In this document: one piece after another, positions 25,324-36,100 of the stretch
How positions within the stretch are numbered: the first letter of the stretch is position 1
Layout: each line of letters starts with the position of its first letter
Source of the DNA: M3007 sp031398055
Lineage (GTDB): Bacteria; Bacteroidota; Bacteroidia; Chitinophagales; Saprospiraceae
DNA length: 64,000 nt
Direction of reading: 5' to 3'
NCBI GenBank assembly: GCA_031398055.1
Contig: JANNMS010000263.1
Span: forward strand, 1 to 64,000
Position numbers and translations under genes: made by a program
The notes under the pieces: model-generated
Database searches by the model: none
What the model was told of the DNA's origin: nothing
What the model saw: the letters and a program-made list of their open reading frames with translations, nothing else

Positions 25324-26109
25324 ATGAAAAAATCAATAGCATATTTGATCAGTTTGGGCTTGCTTATTTTTGCTTCTTGCAAAAAAGACCCTGATTGCCC
25401 ACCTGCTATTTCTTCTGGCAATAATTGTGAACTTTTTGCCCACCGCAGTTATCCTCAATTGGACATCAGTAACAATCCGGCTGCTTGGTACAAGGCAGAT
25501 ATTGAAGGTAGGTTTACAAGTGTAGGCACAGGTTATGAAGAAGGTGGTTTGTATTATGACCTTGCATTGTACAATGTTTATAGAACCACCACACCGGTTT
25601 TCAATCCAAACGGCACGGAAAAAAGATTTAATCTTTATCAGATGGGATTCAAATTGTTTAAAACCAAAGATTTTCTTGGAAAACCGTATGGGCTTTTGCG
25701 GCTTCGCTCTCCTTTTTTTGACAAGGATACTGTTGCAAACCAAATCCAATTTGTTGAAAATTTATTGACACCCGGAGAAAAATTAGTAGATGATGGCACG
25801 GATGAAGGCATTGGATGGAATATATATTTTGATTTAACAGAAACAATTACTTCGGCCAATCAAACAAATACAAGTGGCGCGCCCATGTTTACAAATGCAG
25901 CCTTTCAAAGTGTACCATTCAACAAATTTAAAATTACAGAAGTACAAAAAGAAGACTTGGGTGCAAGTGTCCGTTTTACATTTTTCTGTGAATTTCAGGG
26001 AGAACTTTACAGAGAAGCCACCAACCCTGCTGACGGTACTGACTATGGCAAATATTTCGGCAGGATAGAAAACGCCACCGCCAAATTTTACATAGACGTA
26101 AACAAATAA
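25324..26109 (+). CDS. lipoprotein of unknown function, 261 aa
   Basis: Lipobox LIFASC gives the lipidated Cys at 19, followed by KKDPDCPP, a common Bacteroidota lipoprotein beginning. The mature part seems beta-rich with no domain I can name. Codon and base use is more AT-rich and less biased to GCC/GGC codons than the neighbours. It is followed after 12 bases by another small exported protein, so the two likely form an operon. Confidence 0.8.
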   Translation: MKKSIAYLISLGLLIFASCKKDPDCPPAISSGNNCELFAHRSYPQLDISNNPAAWYKADIEGRFTSVGTGYEEGGLYYDLALYNVYRTTTPVFNPNGTEKRFNLYQMGFKLFKTKDFLGKPYGLLRLRSPFFDKDTVANQIQFVENLLTPGEKLVDDGTDEGIGWNIYFDLTETITSANQTNTSGAPMFTNAAFQSVPFNKFKITEVQKEDLGASVRFTFFCEFQGELYREATNPADGTDYGKYFGRIENATAKFYIDVNK

Positions 26110-26121
26110 ACACCATTCAAA

Positions 26122-26601
26122 ATGCCAACCATCAAATTTGCCCCTTTTTTCACAGCATTTGTGTTGTTTTTTGTGTCTCAAAAAGAAATCTCGGCACAAA
26201 ACCTGCGCGACACCACGCCCATTTTCATCAATTATGGTGGGCTTTTCAAAAATGGATATTATCTCAAAAGCGGCACGAAATATCCGCTGGGTTTTAATTT
26301 TTCCAATTTGGACAAGGAATTTAAAGATTTTCCGAAAGCACACGCGCTTTTTGTCAAAGGAAAAAAGAAAGAAGGCTGGTCAAAAGCCCTCGAAACGGTG
26401 GGTTCGTTGGCCACGATTGCAGGAATTATCCACATCGAAAACCAACTTTCGAAAGACAAAATCAACAGAAATCAAATAGAATGGGGTTTGACGGGCATTT
26501 TCGCAGGGATGCTCATCGAGTTTGCTTGGTCCGTGCCACTGTCAAAACGCGCCCGAAACCACATTAACGAAGCCGTTTATTGGCGTGGACTTGGGTATTA
26601 G
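26122..26601 (+). CDS. small exported or membrane protein, 159 aa
   Basis: Signal peptide MPTIKFAPFFTAFVLFFVSQKEISAQ. The mature part contains two hydrophobic segments (ALETVGSLATIAGIIHI and WGLTGIFAGMLIEFAWSVPLS), suggesting a periplasmic or inner-membrane protein, ending RNHINEAVYWRGLGY. This pattern (Gly-rich hydrophobic pair plus HINxAV.WYN-like tail) is seen in uncharacterised Bacteroidota envelope proteins. Function unknown. Confidence 0.75.
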   Translation: MPTIKFAPFFTAFVLFFVSQKEISAQNLRDTTPIFINYGGLFKNGYYLKSGTKYPLGFNFSNLDKEFKDFPKAHALFVKGKKKEGWSKALETVGSLATIAGIIHIENQLSKDKINRNQIEWGLTGIFAGMLIEFAWSVPLSKRARNHINEAVYWRGLGY

Positions 26602-26639
26602 AGAACCGAACGTCGGCAATGGTTGAAAAACGAAGGTCG

Positions 26640-26790
26640 AAAAGGCATTTTTGATTTCTGGGAACCCGGCCAGGCGGGTTGTTCGAACTATCCAATGGTT
26701 AGACAACAGCGGCCAACCCGCCAGTACATAAAATTTTAGGAAAAAAGTAAACCCAGCAGGTGAATTTCCGTGGGCAATTTTTACTTTTGC
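26640..26790. repeat. repeat/relic region sharing sequence with the FAH fragment
   Basis: Two features: an imperfect inverted repeat with GGCGGGTTGT near 26673 and GGCCAACCCGCCAG near 26711; and at about 26742-26780 a stretch CAGCAGGTGAATTTCCG that is also at about 23401-23420, with matching flanks (AAAAAGTAAA before, GGG after). The second copy reads, on the minus strand, the same peptide GNSPAGFTF as the tail of the FAH fragment. Confidence 0.7.
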
Positions 26791-26868
26791 GCGGCTTTAC
26801 GAAAACAGGGGTTTCCGAAAGGATATTCTGCCGACCCCAATTTTTTAAGATTCAATACCTAATTTTTT

Positions 26869-28386
26869 ATGGCTAATATTGGTCGTATCAAACAAATCAT
26901 TGGTGCAGTTGTCGATGTGGACTTCTCCGGCGAGAGCAGCCAACTGCCCGAAATTTTGAATGCGCTCGAAGTGAAACGCCCCGATGGCACTTCACTGATT
27001 TTAGAATGTCAACGCCACCTCGGCGAAGATTCCGTCCGCACAATCTCGATGGATTCCACCGATGGGTTGCGGCGCGGGATGGAAGTCTCGGACACCGGTT
27101 CACCGATTGCCATGCCAGTCGGCGAGGCGATTCGCGGACGTTTATTTAATGTGGTCGGCGAGGCAATTGATGGCATCGGCCATGTCGAAAAAGGCAAAGA
27201 CGCCTATGTTATCCACCGCAAACCACCGGCCTATGAAGATCTTTCGACCGAGCGCGAAATTTTGTACACCGGTATCAAAGTCATTGATTTGATCGAACCG
27301 TATGCAAAAGGCGGCAAAATCGGTCTTTTCGGCGGCGCAGGCGTGGGCAAAACGGTGTTGATCATGGAATTGATCAATAACATCGCAAAGGCTTACGAAG
27401 GCACTTCGATTTTTGCAGGTGTCGGCGAACGCACCCGCGAAGGCAATGATTTGCTCCGCGAAATGATTGAATCGAACGTGATTAAATACGGCGAGGAATT
27501 CAAACATTCGATGGAAGCAGGCGGCTGGGATTTGTCGAAAGTGGACAAAAAAGAATTGGCCAAATCGCAAGCAACCCTCGTTTTTGGACAAATGAACGAA
27601 CCACCGGGCGCGCGTGCGCGTGTTGCACTTTCTGGTTTGACACTCGCTGAATATTTCCGCGACGGCGATTTGAGCGATCCGGCAGGTGGCCGCGATATCT
27701 TGTTTTTTGTGGACAATATTTTCCGTTTCACGCAAGCGGGTTCGGAAGTTTCGGCTCTTTTGGGTCGGATGCCGTCGGCAGTGGGTTATCAACCGACCCT
27801 CGCGACCGAAATGGGTATCATGCAGGAGCGAATTACTTCGACAAAACGCGGTTCGATCACTTCGGTGCAAGCCGTTTACGTGCCTGCGGATGACTTGACC
27901 GACCCTGCGCCGGCCACGACTTTTGCCCACTTGGACGCGACGACGGTTTTGAGCCGGAAAATCGCATCGCTCGGAATTTACCCGGCGGTGGATCCGCTCG
28001 ACTCGACTTCCCGGATTTTGGATCCAAAAGTTATCGGCGACGAACATTACAACTGCGCGCAACGGGTGAAAATGATTCTCCAACGTTACAACGAATTGCA
28101 GGATATCATCGCCATTTTGGGCATGGAAGAACTCTCGGATGATGACAAATTGGCGGTTCACCGCGCTCGCCGTGTGCAACGTTTCTTGTCGCAACCGTTT
28201 TTCGTGGCCGAGCAATTCACCGGTTTGCCGGGCGTTTTGGTGCCGATTGATGAAACGATCCGCGGTTTCAATATGATTATGGACGGCGAAGTGGACGAAT
28301 ATCCGGAAGCGGCTTTCAACCTCGTCGGCACGATTGACGACGCGATTGCGAAGGGTAAAAAATTGATGGCCGAAGCAAATAATTAA
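26869..28386 (+). CDS. atpD: F1Fo ATP synthase beta subunit
   Basis: Catalytic subunit of the F1 head. Standard length (505) with P-loop GGAGVGKT at 155-162, GERTREGNDL, the Walker B region DILFFVDNIFRFTQAGSEVSALLGRMPSAVGYQPTL (positions about 276-312), and the DELSEED-like segment MEELSDDDK. It is followed by atpC; the other F1Fo genes are absent here, the usual split arrangement in Bacteroidota. Confidence 0.98.
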   Translation: MANIGRIKQIIGAVVDVDFSGESSQLPEILNALEVKRPDGTSLILECQRHLGEDSVRTISMDSTDGLRRGMEVSDTGSPIAMPVGEAIRGRLFNVVGEAIDGIGHVEKGKDAYVIHRKPPAYEDLSTEREILYTGIKVIDLIEPYAKGGKIGLFGGAGVGKTVLIMELINNIAKAYEGTSIFAGVGERTREGNDLLREMIESNVIKYGEEFKHSMEAGGWDLSKVDKKELAKSQATLVFGQMNEPPGARARVALSGLTLAEYFRDGDLSDPAGGRDILFFVDNIFRFTQAGSEVSALLGRMPSAVGYQPTLATEMGIMQERITSTKRGSITSVQAVYVPADDLTDPAPATTFAHLDATTVLSRKIASLGIYPAVDPLDSTSRILDPKVIGDEHYNCAQRVKMILQRYNELQDIIAILGMEELSDDDKLAVHRARRVQRFLSQPFFVAEQFTGLPGVLVPIDETIRGFNMIMDGEVDEYPEAAFNLVGTIDDAIAKGKKLMAEANN

Positions 28387-28390
28387 TCTT

Positions 28391-28468
28391 AACTATGAAC
28401 TATGAACTATGAACTATGAACTTTTGAGGTTTGTAGGTTTATAGTTCATAGTTCATAGTTCATAGTTT
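28391..28468. repeat. inverted repeat of AACTATG/CATAGTT words
   Basis: Four ACTATGA units (28391-28422) face four TTCATAG units (28441-28468). It fills the gap between atpD and atpC, two genes expected to be cotranslated from one mRNA. Confidence 0.9.
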
Positions 28469-28476
28469 AAAGAAAT

Positions 28477-28725
28477 ATGAATTTATTGATTCTTTCTCCT
28501 GAAAAGGAAATTTTCTCCGGACAGGTAAAATCTGTCAAAGTTCCGGGGCAGGACGGACAATTTGAAATGCTCGAAAATCACGCGGCCATTGTCGCAGCGT
28601 TGGGTCGCGGCGAGGTTCGGATTATAAAATCTGACAACTCGCGCATGACTTTTGGCGTCGAAGGCGGTTTTGTCGAAATGATAAACAACGAAGTTTCGTT
28701 GCTCGTTTCCAGTGTGAAAGAGTGA
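28477..28725 (+). CDS. atpC: F1Fo ATP synthase epsilon subunit (short form)
   Basis: An 82-residue protein with only the N-terminal beta-sandwich of epsilon: LLILSPEKEIFSGQVKSVKVPGQDGQFEMLENHAAIVAALGRGEVRI (about 3-49) and GFVEMINNEVSLLV. The C-terminal helical hairpin that inhibits ATP hydrolysis in other bacteria is missing, as is common in this phylum. It is followed by a strong terminator. Confidence 0.95.
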   Translation: MNLLILSPEKEIFSGQVKSVKVPGQDGQFEMLENHAAIVAALGRGEVRIIKSDNSRMTFGVEGGFVEMINNEVSLLVSSVKE

Positions 28726-28756
28726 TTTTTTGGGGCAAAATTTCTTTTGAAAAAAT

Positions 28757-28797
28757 AAAAAGGCGCGGTCAACTTCGGTTGCCGCGCCTTTTTTGTT
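28757..28797 (+). terminator. bidirectional terminator after atpC
   Basis: AAAAGGCGCGG and CCGCGCCTTTT with GTCAAC/GTTGCC-like inner pairing and T-runs on both strands. It also lies 19 bases past the paaA stop on the minus strand. Confidence 0.9.
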
Positions 28798-28815
28798 TAT
28801 TTTTTTGTAAAAAAA

Positions 28816-29781
28816 TCACGCAGCCAAACTCTCCGCCTGCCGCATTTTCTGCTTTTCAGAATACGCCACCGCCGCATCCCGCACCCATTCCCCCTCTTCC
28901 CAAGCCTTCGTCCGCGTCCGAATTCGTTGTTTGTTGCACGGCCCGTTGCCTTTCACGACGTTCCAAAATTCGTCCCAATTTGGTGTCCCAAAATCGTAAT
29001 GGCCACGTTCCGCGTTCCATTTCAAATCTGGGTCGGGCAAGGTGAGGTTCAAAACCTTGACCTGCTCCGCAATCATATCCACAAAACGCTGCCGCAATTC
29101 GTCGTTTGAAAAAAGTTTGATTTTCCATTTCATGCTCGTTTCCGAGTTCGTGGATTCACCATCCGGCGGGCCAAACATCATCACTGCCGGCCAAAACCAA
29201 CGATTTATCGCTTCCTGAGCCATCTGTTTTTGCGCCTCGCTGCCCTGCGAAAGCACCAGTAAAATCTCAAAACCTTGCCGTTGGTGAAAACTTTCTTCCT
29301 TGCAAACCCGCACCATCGCCCTGCCGTACGGCCCGTACGAACTCCGGCAAATGGGGATTTGGTTCAAAATCGCCGCCCCGTCGACCAACCAACCGATCGC
29401 GCCCATGTCTGCCCACGAAATCGTCGGATAATTAAAAATGGACGAATATTTTGCCTTGCCAGAGTGCAATTCCTCGACCATCGTATCTCGATCAATGCCC
29501 AAAGTTTCGGCGGCGGAGTACAAATACAGGCCATGCCCGGCCTCGTCCTGCACTTTTGCGAGCAGGATTTTTTTTCGTTTCAGGCTCGGGGCGCGGGTAA
29601 TCCAATTGCCTTCGGGCAACATCCCAACGATTTCGGAGTGCGCGTGCTGGCCGATTTGCCGGATCAAAGTTTTTCGATAGGCATCCGGCATCCAATCTTT
29701 TGGTTCGATGCGGATCCCAGCATCAATTTTTGCCTGAAATTCGGCTTCGAGGTCGTGTATTTTTTCTGATGGATTTGTCAT
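28816..29781 (-). CDS. paaA: 1,2-phenylacetyl-CoA epoxidase subunit A
   Basis: Catalytic di-iron subunit of the PaaABC(D)E epoxidase, which starts aerobic phenylacetate breakdown. The 321-residue product (ATG 29781) has KDWMPDAYRKTLIRQIGQHAHSEIVGMLPEG, the iron-binding KVQDEAGHG, and the second helix pair CKEESFHQRQGFEI, with the C-terminal GNGPCNKQRIRTR. None of paaB, C, D or E is adjacent: repeats lie upstream and atpC downstream. It therefore appears transcribed alone. Confidence 0.95.
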   Translation of the reverse strand: MTNPSEKIHDLEAEFQAKIDAGIRIEPKDWMPDAYRKTLIRQIGQHAHSEIVGMLPEGNWITRAPSLKRKKILLAKVQDEAGHGLYLYSAAETLGIDRDTMVEELHSGKAKYSSIFNYPTISWADMGAIGWLVDGAAILNQIPICRSSYGPYGRAMVRVCKEESFHQRQGFEILLVLSQGSEAQKQMAQEAINRWFWPAVMMFGPPDGESTNSETSMKWKIKLFSNDELRQRFVDMIAEQVKVLNLTLPDPDLKWNAERGHYDFGTPNWDEFWNVVKGNGPCNKQRIRTRTKAWEEGEWVRDAAVAYSEKQKMRQAESLAA

Positions 29782-30190
29782 TTTCAATAAAAATTTTGAG
29801 TTGCAAAAGTAGGAAATCAGGTTTTGGGAAACTGAAAATTCCCCCAAAATCTAAAACACTTTGAACAACCATGGGAACACGGAAAACACGGAGGACACGG
29901 AATTTCACGGAATTCTTGATTCAAAAAATTTTTGCCGTTGTTGGCGTCCTCGCCAACAACTATTTTTCGCTAAAAACTTCCGAAAAAAAATTGTTGGCGA
30001 GGACGCCAACAATGGCAAAAAAGTAGCCCTGCGGATTTCGGAAAATTGAAAATTTTCCGAAATCTCAGAACAATGGCTCTCCCACCGCACAAAATTTTGA
30101 AAAATTTTCCCCACTCCATCCATCATTGTACTTTGCACGCAATTCCAAAAAATCTTTCAAAGTAATCCAGTTCGAAATCCAAACCAACTG
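29782..30190. other. gene-free divergent region rich in repeats
   Basis: About 410 bases between paaA and the giant surface protein. It holds ACACGGA word repeats (29868-29910), a long inverted repeat (29929-30021) and a second hairpin at 30033-30063 (GATTTCGGAAAATT against AATTTTCCGAAATC). Confidence 0.7.
29929..30021. repeat. nested palindrome, GTTGTTGGCGTCCTCGCC type
   Basis: Two 31-bp arms (29929-29959 and 29991-30021) are complementary with one mismatch. Each arm is itself a palindrome (TTGTTGGCG TCCT CGCCAACAA), so the element can form either one long or two short hairpins. Confidence 0.88.
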
Positions 30191-33100
30191 ATGAAAAAAT
30201 CTTTCCTCCATTTTTTGGTAGTTGCCCAGTTCATTTCCCCAATTCTTTTGTTTGGCCAATGCCCCCCGCCGGGAATGCCAGTCGCGGGCGGCACCTGCCT
30301 CACCGCGCCTCTGATTTGCGAAAATTTGGACGGCTACTGCGCCACCATCAGTTCAACAAACAATCCCGTTGCCTTCCCCGGTTGCGCCGGTTCGAATTTG
30401 AACAATGACGATTGGTTGGCATTTATCGCCGGCAGCACCCAGATTTCCATCCAAATTTCGCCCTCAAATTGCGTTTTGATGCCGCCATTTATGGGTTTGC
30501 AAGGCGCGATTTACAGTTCGTGCAGCAACCAAACGGCCAATGTTTTGGACGTTCAATGCCCCTGTTCGACCGTGCCGTTCATTTTGGAATCGGCCAATTT
30601 TGTGGTCGGCCAGACCTATTTTTTGGTTTTGGACGGCTGCATCAGCAATGTTTGCGATTTTTCAATCGACATCATTTCCGGCAGCACCGGCGCAGCTGCA
30701 CCGCCAAATCCGGGAAATATCAGTGGCCCAAATTCGGTTTGCGAAAATTCCACGTCCATTTTCAGCCTCGCCGCCGTGCCGAATGCGTCCAATTATTCTT
30801 GGACTTTGACTCCCGCCATCGGCGATCTCGACCCCGAAAACAGCCCAAATCCGACCACCAACATCACGTGGACGTCCACCGGAACGACCCAACTTTGCGT
30901 CACGGCCTCGAACAATTGTCAATCCAACCCCACCCAATCCTGTAAAACCATCACTGTAAATCCTTCGCCGACTGCCGAAATGTCGGGCGGCGGATTGTTG
31001 TGCGACTCGAATCCGCCGGCCGTCCCGGTCGAAATCGAATTTTCAGGCAACGCGCCGTGGACATTTATTTACTCAAAAAACAACGTGAACCAATCCGCAA
31101 TCACCACTTCCAGCAATCCGTACATTTTACAAATCACCATGCCCGGCGATTTTGAACTGATTTCGGTGACGAGCGGAGGCTGCCCCGGCACGGTTTCCGG
31201 CTCGGCAATCGTCAGTGGCTCAGATTTTGATATTTCTGGAATGACCGAAAATTCAACTTGCGGTTTGGAAAATGGCAGCATTAATTTATCAATTTCCGGC
31301 GGATCACCAGATTTTATCTTTTATTGGTCGAACGGTGAAAACATCGAAGACCTCGACGAGTTGCTCCCCGGAAATTTTTCCGTGACCGTTTTCGACGACA
31401 ACGGCTGCTCGGCCACCGAAAATTTTACCGTCGGAAACACCTTCGTCAACATCAATATTTCTGGAAATACTTCGCCCAACACTTTTTGCGGCAGCACCGG
31501 AAACGGCAGCATCGAAACCAACATTTCGCCCGCCGACCCCAATTTTCAATTCGATTGGTCAAACGGCGAAAACACCCAAAATATCGCCGATTTGCTCCCC
31601 GGAAACTACCAAATCACCGTGATTTTGGGTTCAACTTGTTCAGAAACCGCCAATTTCACCGTCGCCGAAGAGCCCGATTTGCCTGAAATTGATGCCACGA
31701 CCAACCCCACAATTTGCAATTTGGAAAATGGAAACATCGAAATTTCAATTTCCGGCGGCGTCGCACCGTTCAATTTTGATTGGTCGAACGGCAGTTTTTT
31801 CCAAAATCAAACCGACCTCGCCGCCGGAAATTACACCGTAACCGTCTCAGGCTCAGACGATTGCACCGCCGAACTTTCTATATTTCTGGAAAATGAAAAC
31901 CCGGAAATCACCATTTTTGAATCCATCGAACCAAACACAAATTGTCTCGCTGGAAACGGCAGCATTTCTATTTTTCTCGACCCTGTCGATTCGCCGACCG
32001 GGCAGCCGTATCAAATTTTTTGGTCAAATGGCGACACCGGTTTTTCCATTTTCGATTTGCCCGCCGGCGATTTTTCAGTTTCAATAAATGATGCCGGATG
32101 CACTGCCGAAGCCAATTTTTTGGTAGAAAATGAAACCACCTCGCCCCTTTTTCAAGTTTTTTCCGAACCAGAAATTTGTGGGGCGAGCAACGGCAGCATC
32201 GAAATTGAAATCGTGGACGGCCTCGCACCTTTCGATTTTGAGTGGTCGAACGGCAGTTTTTTACAAAATCAAAACAGCCTCGCCGCCGGAAATTACATTT
32301 TGACGGCCACCGATTTTGGCGGCTGCACGGCCACGCTCGAAGTTGAAATTTTGAATGAATCCGTCCCGCCCACCGCGACCGCCGTGCCGACCGCCGAAAT
32401 TTGTGGCCAAAACAACGGTGCTATCAATCTCACGGCCACTACTTCAAACTTGCCGATGACTTTTTTGTGGTCAAATAATGCCGTTTCGGAAGATTTGTCC
32501 GGCCTGCCCGCTGGAAATTTTACGGCAACCGTCACCGATTTTTTGGGATGCTCGACCACCGTTTCGGCGACCGTCGGCAGCACTGATTTTTTGATAAATA
32601 TTTCCGCCACCACCTCGCCCAACACTTCGTGCGCGACTCCGAACGGCAGCATTTTTGTAAATACTTCGCCCCAAAACCCACCATTTGGAAATTACAATTT
32701 CGCGTGGTCGAGCGGCGAAACGACCCAAAATTTGACCAATTTGGCGGCTGGAAATTACATTTTGACCGTTTCAGCAGGTGGAAATTGCACGGCGACCGAC
32801 ACATTTTCGGTGGCCAACCAAGCCGTTTTTCCTGAAATTTCTGAAAATATTTCGCCCACGATTTGCAACGATTCGAGTGGTGCGATTGATTTGACCATCT
32901 CGCCAGCGGCTCTCTCGCCGTGCATTTTTTCATGGTCAAACAATTCAAAAACGGAAGATTTGACCAATTTGACTGCCGGAAATTACACCGTGACCGTCAC
33001 CGCCGCGAACGGTTGCACCGTTTCAAAAACCGAAAATGTGCCGAACAACAGTTCAAATTTTCAAATTTCCGGCACCGCCACGCCCGTCGTTCGATGCGAT

Positions 33101-36100
33101 TCGCCGAACGGTTCGGTTGTTTTGACCGTCTCGCCACCATCTGGAAATTATGTTTTTTTGTGGTCGAACGGCGCAACGACGCCAGATTTGAGCGGTCTGT
33201 CGCCGGGTAATTTTTCGGTTGTGGTCAATATTTCCGGTTCGGTTTCTTGCCCCGCCGCCGCCAATTTTTCGGTTTTGGACAACCGTGTTTTGCCTTCGCT
33301 TTCGCAAAATATTTTGCCCACAACCTGCGGCGAGGCCAACGGAAACATCAATTTGACAGTCGGCGGCGGCCAATTTCCCTACCTTTTTGATTGGTCAAAT
33401 GGTGAAAAAACCCAAAATCTCGACTCACTCGTCGCTGGAAATTACGCCGTTTCGGTCTCGGACGCGAACGGTTGCTCGGCTTCGGCGACCGTCAATTTGC
33501 CCGACAACCCGACCGATTTTGACATCATTTCAAAAGTAAAACCCAACAATTTTTGTCCCGCCTCAGGCGGGACGAACGGTGAAATTGACCTCATTTTGAG
33601 TCCGCCGGGAAATTTTTCGTTCGCGTGGTCGAACAATTTTCCCAACCTCGACCAACAAAATCTGCCGGCCGGAAACTATTCAATCACCGTGACGCTCGGC
33701 CAACACTGCACAAAAACCGCCGATTTTTTGATTGAAAACCAGCAGATTTTGCCCGAAATTTCAGGAAAAATCAGCCCAGATATTTGCAACGGCGGCGTCG
33801 GAAACATTGATTTGACGACCGTCGGAGTCGCCCCGCTCTCCTTTTTTTGGTCAAATGGCGCGGCAACCGAGGATTTGACAAACCTATTTTCTGGCAATTT
33901 TTCAGTCACCGCGACGGCTGCAAATGGCTGCACGGCCACCCAAAATTTTTCAGTCAGAAACAACTCCAACACATTCACTTTCAACGGTTTAGCAACAGAA
34001 AACACGAGTTGCACCAGCCCGAACGGCACCGTTTTTTTAACTTTAAATCCAAGTCAACCGGCGTCTGGAAATTACATTTTTTTGTGGTCAAACGGCGCGA
34101 CGACCCAAAATTTGGGCAACCTGCCGCCCGGCAATTTTTCGGTGACGATTTCGGATGGCGGCACCTGCAGCGCCGCCGCAAATTTTTTGGTGGAAAACAA
34201 AACGCCCGCCCCCAAAATTTCCGGCACGGCTACCGACGTAAAATGTTTTGGTGAAAAAACGGGCGCGATCAATTTTTCAATTTCCGACGGCCAACCGCCC
34301 TATTTTTTGGATTGGTCGCCCGCTGTCGCTGACCCAAATTCACCACAAAATTTGCCTGCCGGAAATTACAATTTGACCGCGACCGACGCGGTGGGCTGTT
34401 TTTCGACCGCCAATTTTTCGGTTGCCGAACCCACCGCCGCCCTCGATTTTCAATGCCAAAAAATTTCGGACGTTTCGATTCCCGGCACGGCAGACGGCGG
34501 GGCGCAGCTGTTTTTTGACGGTGGAACGATGCCATATTTTTTCGATTGGTCGCCCGGCGGCGGCCAGCCGTCGGCAGTTTCCGGGGACGTTTTTGACTTA
34601 AATAATTTGCCTGCCGGAAATTTTTCGGCCACCGCGACCGATGCCAACGGCTGCACCGCCACCTGCGATTTTCAAATTTCAACCACGACCTCAAATTGCC
34701 AAACAGCCGTCGGCACGATGGACATTTTAGCAAAAAGAATTTGTGGAAATGGTTGTTTTTCAGCGACTTACAACCCAACCGGGCAAATTTTGGACGCCGA
34801 CGACGGCTTGCAATTTATTTTGCACACGGGCAGCGGCACTCAAATTTTGGGCGAAATCGCCCGCGCCGACCAGCCAAATTTTTGCTTCGACTCCTCAAAA
34901 ATGGACTTCGGGATCACTTATTTTGTCTCCGCCGTCGCCGGAAATTTGGACGCCGCCGGGCAAGTTGATTTGTCCGAAAAATGCACGGTCGTCGCGCCGG
35001 GAACGCCCATTTTATTTTTAAAAATTCCGACAGCAACCATCGCCCCGCACTCGGATTTGAATTGTTTTTTTAAAAAAATCAGCCTCGCGGGTTCGTCCGA
35101 TTTGCCGGGCGCAAGTTTTTCATGGTCGGCTGAAAATGGTGGACAAATTTCGAGTTTGACCAATTTTCCAAATATTTTGGCAACGGCTGCGGGCGATTTC
35201 CAATTAATTATTTCGGTAAATGGTTGCGCTGACACCACAACAACGTCAGTCGCGGATTTTTCAAACCTCATTTCGGCAGCGATTTTGGCAGACCCGGCGG
35301 CGGTTTTGGATTGCAAAATCAAGACCGTGAATTTGTCCGCCGAAGTTTCCGGCAGCCAAAATTTGGAAATAAATTGGTTGGCGAACGGCACGCAATTTTC
35401 TCAAAATCAACAAATTACGGTCGAAGCGGCGGGCATTTTTTCACTCGTCGCGCTCGATACTTTGACTTTTTGCAGCGACACCGCGAGCCTCGAAATTTTG
35501 GAAAATGAAAAATATCCGCCGCTCGTCGTCGCGCCCGTTTTGCCATTGACCTGCGCCGATTCTATCGTGATTTTGCAGGGCAGTTCCCCGATTCAAAACA
35601 TTGATTTTCAATGGTTTCAGTTGGTTGGGGCGGACACAATTTTGGTAAAAAATGGGGCAACGGCTGCCGTAAAATTTCCCGGGAAATACCTGTTTTTTGG
35701 CCGCGACAAGACGAACGGCTGCACCAATTTCACCTCCCAAACCGTCCTCGCCGACCTGCAAAAACCGATTGCCGATGCCGGAAATTCTTTCATTTTGGAT
35801 TGTTTTTCGCCCACTCAATTTTTGGACGGCAGTAATTCGGCGAGCGGCGGCGGCATTTTGCAATATTTTTGGACAACTTTTGATGGAAATTTTGTGGCCG
35901 GAAATACAAGTTCAAAACCAGAAATCAACCATGCCGGAACCTATTCTTTGACCGTGACCGATGCCAAAAACGGCTGCACGGACACTGATGAAATTGCAAT
36001 TTTTTCAAATGCACCGACCCTCGAAACAGTTGTCGTCCAACCAAAATGTTTTGGTGAAAAAGGCAGTTTGGATTTGTCAAAAACGACGGGGGGCACGCCC

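Noticed and set aside
27142..28215. 357-codon open frame on the minus strand opposite atpD
   Set aside because: Antisense to a strongly conserved gene and without recognisable motifs; it arises from third-base bias.
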